Shown: in pieces, positions 19,682-29,272 of the stretch | Position numbering within the stretch: the stretch's first letter is position 1 | Layout of the letters: each line of letters opens with the position of its first letter | DNA from: Candidatus Sodalis pierantonius str. SOPE | GTDB lineage: Bacteria > Pseudomonadota > Gammaproteobacteria > Enterobacterales > Enterobacteriaceae | Length of the DNA: 64,000 nucleotides | Assembly (NCBI RefSeq): GCF_000517405.1 | Contig: NZ_CP006568.1 | Coordinates: 1,860,001-1,924,000 of the forward strand | Direction of reading: 5' to 3' | Notes under the pieces: model-generated | Database searches by the model: none | Told to the model about the DNA's origin: nothing | What the model saw: only the letters and a program-made list of their open reading frames with translations | Made by a program: the position numbers and the translations under genes

Positions 19682-20572
19682 TTATTGGGGTTCGAGCATC
19701 GCAAATACGCTGACCAACAACAATGCCAGCGCGCCCAAGGCGATTTCCATTAGCGTCAACAGGGTCAACCGTTTAATGGCGCGGGGTTCGTCAGTGCGCA
19801 TGGTCGGGACAACCCGGTAGCGGTTGGTTAACGCCAGCATTACCATGGCAGCGACGGCGGCGGTCTTGATGAGCAGCATACGCGAATAGGGCTGTCCCAG
19901 CTCGAGGGGCCAATGCCCCAGAACCAAGAAAGTATTCAGTACTCCGGTGAGGATTACCAGCGCCACCCACACATGACCGCTGCGGGAATAGGCCATCAAT
20001 GCCGTCAAGGCGCCGGCGCGTAAACGCGCGCGCCTAAGCCAGCGCAGCGTTAGCAACCGTGGCCACAGTCCCCCCAACCATCCCGCCACCGCCAAGAGAT
20101 GCAGCATCTGGTTGCAGCGCTGCGCCACACCGCGTAAGCCGTCATACATCGCCGCATGACCGGTGAACGCCAGACTGAGCAGCGCCGCCATCGACAACAT
20201 CAATAACAGCGGGTAACGCCAGGGAGAGGCCGGCGCGCCGAGCGTCGCGCCGCAGGTCGCCAGCGCCAGCATCAGGTGCCAGAACCATACCTGACCAAAG
20301 GAGGTATGCAGCACCGCGCGCCACACCTCCAATCGTAGAGTATCCGGCCACCCCTGCCCCATCAGTCCCGCCTGGAGCGCCAGTAGCGCGATGGCCGTCA
20401 GCAGGCCCACGAGCGCCAAACCGCTTTGGCTGCGCCGGAATGCGCGCCGCAGCAGAGGCTGCAGCGCGGGCGGCGCCAGACGTTCACTGAACAGCAACAC
20501 GCCGGCGAGCTGTATCAGCGCGGCAAAATGAATGAAACGGCAGGCCGCGAACCAGGCCAACAACGAGGCCAT
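19682..20572 (-). CDS. yebZ: CopD-family copper resistance membrane protein YebZ
   Basis: 296-residue integral membrane protein of the CopD/PcoD family, with about eight hydrophobic segments (for example FIHFAALIQLAGVLLFSE and HLLAVAGWLGGLWPRLL). His-containing helices such as CRFIHFA, TGHAAMYDG and RSGHVWVAL fit the family's copper/haem ligands. It would take copper from the periplasmic CopC-like YobA across or into the inner membrane. It lies directly behind yobA with no gap (start 20572, yobA stop 20573). Intact. Confidence 0.85.
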   Translation of the reverse strand: MASLLAWFAACRFIHFAALIQLAGVLLFSERLAPPALQPLLRRAFRRSQSGLALVGLLTAIALLALQAGLMGQGWPDTLRLEVWRAVLHTSFGQVWFWHLMLALATCGATLGAPASPWRYPLLLMLSMAALLSLAFTGHAAMYDGLRGVAQRCNQMLHLLAVAGWLGGLWPRLLTLRWLRRARLRAGALTALMAYSRSGHVWVALVILTGVLNTFLVLGHWPLELGQPYSRMLLIKTAAVAAMVMLALTNRYRVVPTMRTDEPRAIKRLTLLTLMEIALGALALLLVSVFAMLEPQ

Positions 20573-20953
20573 TTATTTGACGCTGAAGGAGTAGCTGCCC
20601 TGGGTTTTATGCCCATCTACCGAAACCACATGCCACGCTACCACGTATTCGCCGGCGGTCAGCGGCTGCTTAAACGGAACGATGATTTGGGTAGCATTGG
20701 CCGAATCGGTCTTGATAGGCCCGGTCGGCACGGGCTGGTTATCCTTGCGGGTTAACGTTAAGCCGCTAAAAGCGGGTTCAATCGCTTCGGTAAAGGTCAG
20801 GGTAAGCGCCTGCGGCGCATCCGTCATGGTGGCATTGGCAGCGGGATATTGCGTCTTGAGATGCGCATGGGCTTCTGCCCGCGGCGCGCACAATATCGCT
20901 CCGGCAAATAACGCCAGCGCGTACACCGGCGCGGCAATACGTTGCATTGACAT
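20573..20953 (-). CDS. yobA: CopC-family periplasmic copper-binding protein YobA
   Basis: 126 residues with a signal peptide (VYALALFAGAILCAPRAEA) followed at once by HAHLKTQYPAAN, so a mature N-terminal His is available as Cu(II) ligand, as in CopC. The C-terminal VAWHVVSVDGHKTQGSYSF supplies the other His and Asp ligands. It is the first gene of the yobA-yebZ-yebY operon. Intact. The Met-rich Cu(I) site of plasmid CopC proteins is not visible, as is usual for YobA. Confidence 0.9.
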   Translation of the reverse strand: MSMQRIAAPVYALALFAGAILCAPRAEAHAHLKTQYPAANATMTDAPQALTLTFTEAIEPAFSGLTLTRKDNQPVPTGPIKTDSANATQIIVPFKQPLTAGEYVVAWHVVSVDGHKTQGSYSFSVK

Positions 20954-21208
20954 TAGTGGCTTTCCTTAAGTAGATAAATGTCGGAATAAACGCCATGGCG
21001 ACGGGAAACAAGACGGCAGGATCCACTGCATAGCCATTACCGCCAGCGGCGAAAAAGGCCTGTAGGTTCGGGCAAGGCTGGCTATCCCGCTGACATGAGC
21101 GCGAGCAAATAATAGCGGCTGAGGCAGGTGAAGTCGAGGATAACGCACCCGTCCGCCCCGGCGGTAATGCAGGGGCGGACGGGAGAAATCATCAGCAGAG
21201 ACAGGCGC

Positions 21209-21708
21209 TTACATCGTGGTGTCGACGCTGTTATCGCCATTCATTTTCTTGAAATCCTGATCGATAAAGAACAGGCCGCTGGCGTCGGTGTTCACCAGCG
21301 CCAGCTTGTCGAGGATTGACTTGAACATCTTTTTTCCTCGTGCTGCTCGGCGACATACCACTGCAGGAAGTGGAACGTGGAATAATCCTGCAGCGTCATG
21401 GCGACATGGGCCAGCTCGTTAATCTTCTGCGTAATCATTTGCTCATGCTGATAAGCGAGTTTGATCAGCTCGGCCAGGGAAGGAAACCCAACCGACGGCG
21501 CTTCGATAGCCCCCAGTACCGGCATGGTGCCGGTGTCATTGAGATAATCAAACAGGCGGCGCATGCGATCCATCTCTTCGCTGGACTGGGTTTTGAAAAA
21601 CTGGCTAGCGCCCTCTAATCCTTTGTCATTACACCATGCGCTCATTTGCAAATAGAGATTGGCGGAAAAGAATTCGAGATTTAATTGTTCATTTAGCTTG
21701 CTGGCCAT
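21209..21708 (-). pseudogene. ftnA: Bacterial ferritin FtnA, frameshifted near the C-terminus
   Basis: Non-haem ferritin, an iron-storage cage subunit. It has the four-helix-bundle sequence with diiron-site residues (NLEFFSANLYLQM; SSEEMDRMRRLFDYL; E and Q/H in FLQWYVAEQHEEK). After EQHEEK an A run (six A, GAGGAAAAAAGATG) shifts the frame; four or seven A would restore it. The proper tail FKSILDKLALVNTDASGLFF...VDTTM then follows in another frame to TAA at 21209. Without correction the product is 138 residues with a short wrong tail that lacks the fifth helix. It could be a recent pseudogene, or could be partly rescued by slippage on the A run. Confidence 0.85.
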
Positions 21709-22086
21709 TTTTTTAACATTGTCTGGCGTCTTTATGGGATGTGCAGGTGATTTATTCTCGCTATTATGCCAACATCACCGGGAAAAACAAACCGGCTTAT
21801 TCCGAAATAGACGGATAATTTAAAATCATTCAAATTCAATGACCTGCGATAATTTCACTCTTCCGCACCAGGGAGTGATAATTATTCCTCGCTTGGAATT
21901 GATAGGGATTATTATTTGCATTCTTAATTAACCATTATTTCCCCCGCCACTCTGTATCGCCACGGCAAAGATGCCAAAGACGTAATAGAAACGATTATTA
22001 TTCACCCCTTCCCTCCGGTGGCTTGCAAACCGTCGCCGGCTGCTTTATTTTGAACGCCGAACCGCAATGAACCGGGAGGAGTCACG
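21709..22086. other. Divergent intergenic region between ftnA and holE
   Basis: About 380 bp, AT-rich in its middle, holding the promoters of the divergent ftnA and holE genes. Several GATAATTATT-like words occur, but no convincing Fur operator could be delimited. A strong ribosome site GGGAGGAG precedes holE. Confidence 0.5.
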
Positions 22087-22314
22087 ATGACGTACAATTT
22101 AGCCACCCTTGATGAGCCAACGCGCGATAAAATCAACGTCGACCTGGCGGCGTCTGCCGTGGCGTTCAAAGAGCGCTATAACATGTCGGTGGTGGCGGAA
22201 CAGGTGGAGCGGGACCAACCCGCGCAGTTACGCGACTATTTCCGTACCCGCGTGACCTTCTACCGGCAGGCTTCACTCAACTTCTCCCGCCTCCCCTACG
22301 AGGCGCGCAAGTAA
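22087..22314 (+). CDS. holE: DNA polymerase III theta subunit
   Basis: 75-residue HolE. Theta binds and stabilises the epsilon proofreading subunit of the DNA polymerase III core. The signature VDLAASAVAFKERYNMSV and the ending NFSRLPYEARK closely match E. coli theta (76 residues). ATG 22087 has a strong ribosome site. The neighbourhood (yobA upstream, exoX downstream) is as in E. coli. Intact. Confidence 0.95.
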   Translation: MTYNLATLDEPTRDKINVDLAASAVAFKERYNMSVVAEQVERDQPAQLRDYFRTRVTFYRQASLNFSRLPYEARK

Positions 22315-22674
22315 TCCTCCCCAAGCAGAGGGCTGCGCGCCCTGTGCCACAATGTGGTGTCTCATCGCCGTCTATTCCTGGGGGTAAACCCCCTCGCCTA
22401 TGCGCCCGAATTGCTAATGGCGACGTGAAGGTTATGCCGCGTTTTCCGTTTTGCCGCATGTGCGTTCAATTGCCGGACGCGCGCGGCCTACTATCACGCG
22501 GCGGCATGCGTCGCGCGATAACTGGCGCACCCTGCGCCGCGTTTCGCTGACGGTCCCGGCACCGCAAGGCCCGTCATTCTGTTTCGGCACGAAATAGCAC
22601 AATTTGTGTTGCCAACGACCGACAATCAGCAGTTAATAAATCCAGCATTTCCTGTCTGCCACTGAGAGGTCATT

Positions 22675-22785
22675 ATGAGTAAGGGAATGGATCGTAAAAA
22701 AGATACCAAGAAGAAACCGTTGAAAACCCCGGAAGAAAAGCGTACCGAAAAGCGCAGCAAAAAGGCGCCTGCCGACATTGTGTGA
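22675..22785 (+). CDS. Small Lys-rich protein
   Basis: 36 codons, too short for usual calls. The sequence starts MSKGMDRKKDTKKKPLKTPE and is strongly basic (about 14 Lys/Arg). GAGAGG lies 7 bp upstream of ATG, and a clear terminator follows 25 bp after the stop, so it is a self-contained unit. Short MxKGxDRKK-type proteins occur in other Enterobacterales near exoX; function unknown. The neat ribosome site and terminator argue that it is real. Confidence 0.65.
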   Translation: MSKGMDRKKDTKKKPLKTPEEKRTEKRSKKAPADIV

Positions 22786-22808
22786 TGCCTCGCCGCTTCC
22801 TTTCCTAT

Positions 22809-22836
22809 CAACCCGCCCTCGCAGCGGGTTTTTTAT
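22809..22836 (+). terminator. Rho-independent terminator
   Basis: CCCGC / GCGGG stem (22812-22816 with 22824-22828) followed by eight Ts. It lies between the small basic ORF and exoX. Confidence 0.75.
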
Positions 22837-22886
22837 TGCCGCTTAAGGCGTCATAATAAGGCAACTTTGCCAGCACAGGACCTATT

Positions 22887-23605
22887 ATGACCTTTCGCGT
22901 GATCGATACTGAGACCTGCGGCCTTGACGCAGGCGTCGTGGAAATCGCCTCGCTGGACCTTAGCGATACGGGCATCAGCAATGTTATGAGCGATCTGGTG
23001 AATCCGGGACGCTCCATTGGACTGGACGCGATGGTTATTCACCATATCACCGAAGAGATGGTGGCGGATAAACCGCGCATCGCGCGCGTTATTGGCCGTT
23101 GCCAGGGCAGCGCCTATTATGTCGCGCATAATGCCGCCTTCGACAGGCGGATGTTGCCGGAGATGAACGGTGCGTGGATCTGCACCCTGAAACTGGCGCG
23201 CAAATTGTACCCCGGTATCAAGTACGGCAATCAATATCTGCGTTATGCGCTTAAGTTGCAGGTTGCGCCGCCGGCGGAGCTCTACCCCCACCGGGCGTTG
23301 TACGATTGCTACGTCACCGCCGCCTTGTTGATGAAGATACGGCAGGGTTCCGGCTGGAGCCCCGAGGAGATGGTGGCAAGATGGTGGCAATAAGTAATGC
23401 AGCCACGTTACTCTCCAGCCTGAAATTCGGTAAGTACCGCGGCCAGCCGCTGGCGCAGATCGCCCGTGATGACCCCGGTTATCTCCACTGGCTGCTGGCC
23501 AATTTGCGCGATTTATCCGCCGACCTGCGTTATAGCCTCAACTACCATCTCTCCGGGGCGGCCAGCGAAGCACACCGCCATGCCGAGGGACATACCGGGG
23601 AATAA
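22887..23605 (+). pseudogene. exoX: Exodeoxyribonuclease X, disrupted by an 11-bp tandem duplication
   Basis: DEDDh 3'-5' exonuclease. The nuclease domain is complete: VIDTETCG (first D and E), HNAAFDRR, and HRALYDCYVTAALL (H and last D). After SPEEMVA the word ATGGTGGCAAG is tandemly repeated (~23370-23391), adding 11 bp and causing an early TAA at 23391-23393. Removing one copy gives EEMVAISNAATLLSSLKFGK and restores the C-terminal zinc-knuckle-like region (KFGKYRGQPLAQIARDDPGYL) to TAA 23605. The truncated 168-residue product retains all catalytic residues, so partial activity is conceivable. Confidence 0.85.
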
Positions 23606-23632
23606 AGCTGCACGACGCCGCTTTCTCACGGG

Positions 23633-25702
23633 TTAAGCGGGCCCCGTCGGCGGGCTGCCGGCGGCTTTGGCCAGCGCCAGAATAAAAGGTATATTCCATC
23701 GATACCCCTTCATAGCCTTTGAAGCGACCGGATTTGCCGCCGTGGCCGGAGTCCATATCGGTGCACAGCAATAGCAGATGATCGTCGGTTTTCATTTCAC
23801 GCAGTTTAGCGACCCACTTCGCCGGCTCCCAATACTGCACCTGCGAATCATGCAGGCCGGTGGTGACCAGCAAATGAGGATAAGCCTGCGCACGTACCTG
23901 GTCATAGGGACTGTATTGCAGAATATAATGATAGAAGGCTTCTTCCTGTGAATTTCCCCACTCCTCATATTTGCCGGTCGTCAGCGGAATGGATTCATCC
24001 AGCATAGTGGTCACCACATCCACGAAGGGTACCTGGGCTACCACACCTTTGAACAGCTCCGGCGCCAAATTGATGACCGCCCCCATCAACAGCCCACCGG
24101 CGCTGCCGCCCATGGCAAAGGCCTGCTCGGCATCGCCATACCTTTGACGCAACAGTTCGTGGCTGATGTCAATAAAATCGTTGAAGGTATTCATCTTGTT
24201 GAATAATTTGCCGTCCTCGTACCACTCTTGGCCGAGTTCGCCGCCGCCGCGTATGTGCGTCAAGGCAAAGACGAAGCCGCGATCCAGCAAGCTCAGCCGG
24301 CTGGCGCTGAAGTCCGGGTCCATACTGCTGCCGTAGGAGCCGTAGCCGTAAACCAGCAGGGGATTGCAGCCCGACTTAAACAAATCCTTGCGGTAAACCA
24401 GCGACACCGGCACCTCGACACCGTCGCGGGCGGTGATCCAGAGCCGTTCGCTACGATAATGGTCCGCCTGAAAGTTTTTCACCTGCGTCTGCTTGAGTAG
24501 CTTGCGTTCGCCGGTATCCAGATTCATCTCGAATAGCGTCATCGGCGTCGTCATGGAGGAGTAACCGTAACGCATCTGCGCGCTTTCCGGGTCGGGGTTG
24601 TACGCCAGCCAGGTCACGTAGGTGGGATCATCAAACGCGATGCCCTTTTCTTCACCGGTCGACCAACGGATTTGGCGCAGGCTAGTGAGCCCCATATGGC
24701 GCTCCTCCAGCACCAGCCAATCGCGAAACAGCGTAAAGCTTTCCAGTACCACGTCCTTGCGCGCCGGGATCAACTCCTGCCAGAGTTTTTCCTCACCGGT
24801 TTCGCCGCGATACAGCGCGAAATTTTTACCGTCGCGATTGGAGCGGATGTAGAAGTGGCCCTGATAATGATCCAATGAATATTCGTGATCGTGCCGCCGC
24901 GGAAAAAACCTGTGCGGTTTCGCCTTTGGATCGTCGGCGTCGAGCAGCAGAATTTCACCGGAGGTGGTGCTGCCGAGGGCGATAAAAATATAGCGCTCCG
25001 ACGTGGTCTTATGCACGCTGACATAAAAGGTGTCGTCTTGCTCTTCATAAATAAGCTCGTCCTGCGTGGTCGGCGTGCCCACCACATGGCGCCATACTTG
25101 ATATGGCAGCAGCGTCTTTTTATGCTTGTGGACGTAATACAGCACCCGCGAGTCGTTGGCCCATTCAAAACTGGACGACGCATGTTCAATGACTTCCGGA
25201 AATCATGAATCACGGGCCAAATCCTTAAAACGCAGCCCATAGAGGCGGCGGGATAAAAATCTTCCGCGACGGCCATAATGCGATTATCGGGGCTGATTTC
25301 CAGCGCACCCATGGTATAAAATTCGCTCTGGGCGGCGCGTTGATTGCCGTCAAGCAACACCTCCCACTCGCCTTGCGGATTGGCCGATGCCGGCTGACGC
25401 GTGTAGATGGCGTATTCATTGCCCTCTTCGTAGCGACTTTGATAGCGATAATCCCGACGGACGTAGGACACAGAACGATCCTGATGGGGTATGCGCTCCA
25501 CCATTTCAGTGAACAGTTGATGCCGCAACGCTTCATGCTCGGCCATCATCATTTCGCCGTAGGTATTTTCCCGCTTGAGATAATCCAGCACCGCCGGATC
25601 TTCACGCTTATCATCGCGTAACCAGTAATAGTCGCCCACACGGGTATCGCCGTGTAGCGTTAACGTAAAGGGTCGTTTTTCAGCATTGGGTGGCAATGTC
25701 AT
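23633..25702 (-). pseudogene. ptrB: Oligopeptidase B, multiple frameshifts
   Basis: Serine peptidase of the prolyl oligopeptidase family, cleaving after basic residues in short peptides. The N-terminal beta-propeller starts MTLPPNAEKRPFTLTLHGDT. The frame breaks after AVAEDF near 25250 and again near 25200, before VLYYVHKHKKTLLPYQVWRH. The catalytic domain is intact in its frame: Ser in FAMGGSAGGLLMGAV, Asp in TTGLHDSQVQYW, His in DSGHGGKSGR. A further T insertion near 23695 alters the last ~20 residues (MEYTFYSG for MEYTFILA). At least three indels, so non-functional. Convergent with exoX, as in E. coli. Confidence 0.9.
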
Positions 25703-25802
25703 ACGGCAATTCCTTATTCTCTATAAAAATAGAGTGGCACGAATATGGTGCTATGCCAAGCGCAGCGGGAACCAGCGCGGCAGCGTGGGGCGCCGGGGAA
25801 AA

Positions 25803-26645
25803 TCATTTAGTTAACCGGTAGGTGATTTCACCTTTGGTGCAGTCCAGCGTAACGGCATAGTTCAGGTCCTGCTCGTTACCGCGCACCTTAAGCGGCGCCT
25901 GCCAGACATCACCCACGCCGGTAACGTCTTCCGGGTTTACCCAAGCGTTGATATTTCTGCCGCCGGCCGCCTGCTGGTCCTGTTCGGAGCGCTGAAACCG
26001 GTTTTGGGTGTAATCCTGATCGATAAGCTCCGCGACCTGGGCAGCGTTGAGATCGTGACAAAGGGCGACTTTGGCGATTTCAGGCGTGGCGTCGGCGGGT
26101 CCGGGTTTGGTGCTTTTCGCTTTGGCCGCTTTATCCGCCGCTGCTTTTTTGGCTGCCGTACGCTTGTCTGCCGCAGCAGCCTCTTTGGCGCCGCTCTTGG
26201 GCGCACCCGCTGCGGCCGACTCTTCGCCGTTTTGGCCAGCGGCAGCTTTGTCGCCGTTGCCGGCGGGCGCAGCGCTGCTGGCATTGCTTTGCGGGGCGGC
26301 GTGGTCACCGTCGCCGTTTGACGCGGGCGGAGTGTCTGACGCATTGGCGTTGCCGCTGGGTGCGGCGCTCGTCGCATTGGCACTGCCGCCCGGTGTGGGC
26401 GAGGCGCCTGTGCCATCGCCGCTGCCGTTTGAGGCGGCATTGTTCTCACCCTGAGGTTGCGGGGCGTTGGCGTCGGGGGGCGTGATGGGTTGTTGGCTAT
26501 CGCCGGCCGCCTGCTGCGTTGACTGCCCGGTAGTATCCTGCGCAGGGACGGGGGTCGGCGTTTCATCATCTGCCCGCGCCGATATTGACGATACTAATAG
26601 TCCCGCCACCAGCATCCCCACCACCCTGTTTCCCGTTTTACGCAT
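25803..26645 (-). CDS. yebF: YebF/Cmi-domain secreted protein with long low-complexity linker
   Basis: 280 residues. A signal peptide (VVGMLVAGLLVSSISARA) leads into about 150 residues almost wholly of A, S, G, P, T, N, Q, D and K, lacking any bulky hydrophobic core. A folded C-terminal domain follows from ~185 (KVALCHDLNAAQVAELIDQDYTQN-like start; AWVNPEDVTGVGDVWQAPLK; DLNYAVTLDC). The two Cys (in ALCHD and LDCTK) match the disulfide of E. coli YebF, a protein exported to the medium and related to the colicin M immunity protein. E. coli YebF is only ~118 residues, so the linker is a large extra part. It sits between ptrB and purT, as yebF does in E. coli; yebE and yebG are absent. Open and apparently intact. 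Confidence 0.75.
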   Translation of the reverse strand: MRKTGNRVVGMLVAGLLVSSISARADDETPTPVPAQDTTGQSTQQAAGDSQQPITPPDANAPQPQGENNAASNGSGDGTGASPTPGGSANATSAAPSGNANASDTPPASNGDGDHAAPQSNASSAAPAGNGDKAAAGQNGEESAAAGAPKSGAKEAAAADKRTAAKKAAADKAAKAKSTKPGPADATPEIAKVALCHDLNAAQVAELIDQDYTQNRFQRSEQDQQAAGGRNINAWVNPEDVTGVGDVWQAPLKVRGNEQDLNYAVTLDCTKGEITYRLTK

Positions 26646-26681
26646 AGTTCCTCCACGTGATCAGTTAATCTTTTTCACCTC

Positions 26682-26729
26682 ATTAGATGATAATAGCCGG
26701 TTAAAATTAGATGATAATAGCCGGTTAAA
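26682..26729. repeat. 24-bp tandem duplication upstream of yebF
   Basis: Two exact adjacent copies of a 24-bp unit (26682-26705 and 26706-26729) beginning ATTAGATGATAATAGCC and ending GGTTAAA. It lies 37 bp upstream of the yebF start and probably overlaps its promoter region. Confidence 0.85.
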
Positions 26730-27092
26730 AATTCCGTGCGAAACTGTTTTATTTCAAAAGCTTTAAATATTTGCTTATTCATGGTTCCTCGCGAAAGCTT
26801 GCCGCGTCTTAGGGAGGCCGGATGGAACGCCCCGCGTCAATTGCGCGCGGCACGTCCCTAGCCGGCAAGGGAAATAACCCCGCGCTAAGGGGTAAGCCGC
26901 GACGCTATCGCCAACGGGGAAAAATCGCCACGCTACGGGTAAGCCGTGCTGCCTGCGGTCGCGCGGCATGAGAGTTAACGGTTCCAGCGCGGCGAGAGTA
27001 AGCGACGCGCAAGCTCCCTGGGTGCCGACGGATGCATAGGCAAACGTTTTCGTTTATACTGCGCGCAATTTTTATGACCTCGGGTAAACCAA
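26730..27092. other. Intergenic region, yebG position
   Basis: About 360 bp between yebF and purT. E. coli has the SOS gene yebG here; no yebG frame and no LexA-type box were recognised. The GC-rich open frames on both strands look like noise. Confidence 0.5.
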
Positions 27093-27879
27093 ATGATCAC
27101 CATCGGAACGGCACGTCGTCCGGGAGCAACGCGTGTCATGTTGCTCGGCTCGGGCGAATTGGGTAAAGAAGTCGCCATCGAATGCCAGCGTTTGGGGGTG
27201 GAGGTGATCGCCGTCGATCGCTATGCCAATGCGCCGGCGGCGGCAAGGTTATCGTTGAAGGGCTGGTGGCGTTTGATTTTGAAATCACCCTGTTGAACCA
27301 TCAGCGCCGTGGACGGCATCCATTTCTGCGCGCCCATCGGCCATCGCCAGGAAGACGGCGACTACCGGGAGTCGTGGCAACCACAACAAATGAGCGCGCT
27401 GGCGCTGGCGCGCGCAGGCGATTGCCGCTAAAGTGGTGAGTGCGCTCGGAGGCCACGGTCTGTTCGGCGTGGAGCTGTTTATTTGCGGCGACGAGATGAT
27501 TTTCAGCGAGGTGTCCCCCCGCCCTCATGACACCGGCATGGTCACCTTGATTTCGCAGGACTTATCGGAATTCGCCCTGCATGTTCGCGCCTTTCTTGGA
27601 CTACCGATAGGCACCATTCGCCAATATGGCCCGGCGGCGTCGGCGGTGATCCTGCCCGAACTGGACAGTGACAACGTCCGCTTCAGCGGCCTGGAAAACG
27701 CGCTGAGCGCGGGGCAGCAGATCCGCCTGTTTGCCAAGCCCAGCCTCAACGGCAAACGCCGGCTGGGCGTGGCGCTCGCCGTGGCGCCCACGGTGGAAGA
27801 GGCCGTCACGGTAGCAAAAGAGGCCGCCGCCGCGGTGAACGTATCGGCTAATGGTAGTCAGGAGCCACGGCGAACGTAA
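27093..27879 (+). pseudogene. purT: Formate-dependent GAR transformylase PurT, large internal deletion
   Basis: PurT uses formate and ATP for the third step of purine synthesis (ATP-grasp fold). The N-terminus is perfect (GATRVMLLGSGELGKEVAIE, VIAVDRYANAPA). It then jumps directly to GGKVIVEGLVAFDFEITLL, so about 160 codons, including most of the ATP-grasp lobe, are deleted. Two further indels follow (near 27297 and 27412). The C-terminus is again clear (GLFGVELFICGDE, SEVSPRPHDTGMVTLISQD). The real protein is ~390 residues; only ~260 codons remain. Purine synthesis would depend on PurN, not seen here. Confidence 0.9.
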
Positions 27880-27947
27880 CGGCTAATGGCGGTCTGGGGC
27901 CGCCGATGCCGGTCATGGGTCGGCGGCCTCAGCGCCCAGGCTCACGG

Positions 27948-29189
27948 TCACGGGCCGGTGCGGTTTCGGCGAACGCCGATTTGCCGGTCGGCGCCGCACA
28001 GGAAGCCCAGCAGGCCCATTATACCGGCGCACAGGCTACAAATGAGCAGCGGCCAATACCAACTACCCGCGAGGTCATGCAGTGCGCCCATCAGCATCGG
28101 TCCCACCGCCGCCAGCAGATACCCCACACATTGCGCCATTCCCGACAGCGCCGCCGCCTGGTGAGATTCCGCTGCGCGCAAACTAATAAACGCCAGTCCG
28201 AGAATCATCGCCGCGCCGGTACCGACACCCAACAATACGGTCCAAACCACGACCCCGGCGGGCCATAGCGCCAGCCCCGCCAGCGACACCAGCGTGATCA
28301 GGCCGGTCGCGCAGGCAAGCAAGCGCTGGTCTTTCATCCGGGCGATGACCGGCGCCAACAACAGCCCCGGCACGGCGGTCGCGAGCTGCATAAGGCCATG
28401 CAAGGAGCCCGCATAAGCGGCACCGTAACCCGTCTCGGTTATCATGGCCGGCAACCAGCCGACCGCGATATAGTAAATAAACGAATTCATGCCGAGAAAC
28501 AGGGTGACCTGCCACGCCAGCGGCGACCTCCAAATACTGCCGCGATGTAGGATACCGGCCGCACCCGGACCGCCCGCATGCCGATGCGTCGTGATCTGCG
28601 GCAGCCAGCACAACATTGCCAGCAGCGGCAAGGTCGACAGCAACACCAGCGACAGCCGCCAATTGCCTTGTAGCGCCTCGGTCAGCGGCACAATAAAGGC
28701 CGATCCCAGCGCGGCGATCATCCCCATGACCACGACGTAGGCCGCGGTCATCGCGGCGATACGCCCTGGGAAATCCCGTTTCAGCAAACTCGGCAGCAGC
28801 ACATTGCCCACCGCAATGCCGGCGCCGAGCACAAACGTGCCCAGATACACACAAGCAATCTGGTCTATGGCGCGCAGCAGCGCGCCGGCAATCATCACCG
28901 CCAGCGCGGCGAACAGAGCTTTCTCGATACCCTGCCGGCGGGCCAGCTGCGCCGCTATGGGGGATACCAGCGCGAAGGCGAGCAGCGGTAGCGTCGTCAA
29001 CGCGCCCGCCGCCGCGGTGCTGAGGGCAAAACTCTCGCGGATTTGCGTCACGATCGGCGCCACGCTGGTCACCGGGGTACGCAGGCAGGCCGCTATCAGC
29101 AAAATGCCGCCGATAAGGATAAGACGACCGGTAGCGCGGGGAGGAAAAGGGGTCGGTGTGTTAGCCAAAAAACGTACTCCTGATGTCAT
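27948..29189 (-). CDS. nimT: MFS transporter of the CynX/NimT family
   Basis: 413-residue major facilitator with about 12 hydrophobic segments, starting after a short polar N-terminus (LILIGGILLIAACLRTPVTS). The TPVTSVAPI motif after helix 1 is typical of the CynX/NimT group. In E. coli NimT (YeaN) exports 2-nitroimidazole and is controlled by the AraC-type NimR encoded divergently, exactly the arrangement here. The intergenic gap of ~80 bp should hold both promoters and the NimR operator. Intact; the actual substrate in this organism is unknown. Confidence 0.8.
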   Translation of the reverse strand: MTSGVRFLANTPTPFPPRATGRLILIGGILLIAACLRTPVTSVAPIVTQIRESFALSTAAAGALTTLPLLAFALVSPIAAQLARRQGIEKALFAALAVMIAGALLRAIDQIACVYLGTFVLGAGIAVGNVLLPSLLKRDFPGRIAAMTAAYVVVMGMIAALGSAFIVPLTEALQGNWRLSLVLLSTLPLLAMLCWLPQITTHRHAGGPGAAGILHRGSIWRSPLAWQVTLFLGMNSFIYYIAVGWLPAMITETGYGAAYAGSLHGLMQLATAVPGLLLAPVIARMKDQRLLACATGLITLVSLAGLALWPAGVVVWTVLLGVGTGAAMILGLAFISLRAAESHQAAALSGMAQCVGYLLAAVGPMLMGALHDLAGSWYWPLLICSLCAGIMGLLGFLCGADRQIGVRRNRTGP

Positions 29190-29272
29190 GATTGCCCGGC
29201 TACTCTACCGTCTTGCGCCGCCAATTAATTGAGATAAAATGACTAAAAATTGTGAGAAACGGCCAATTTATT

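Noticed and set aside
21780..21960. Fur box upstream of ftnA
   Set aside because: Only loose GATAAT-like words; no 19-bp match good enough to call.
25937..26569. 210-codon Arg/Pro-rich minus-strand ORF and plus-strand Ala/Gly-rich ORFs within yebF
   Set aside because: They come from reading the GC-rich low-complexity linker out of frame; the yebF frame has a signal peptide and a folded domain.
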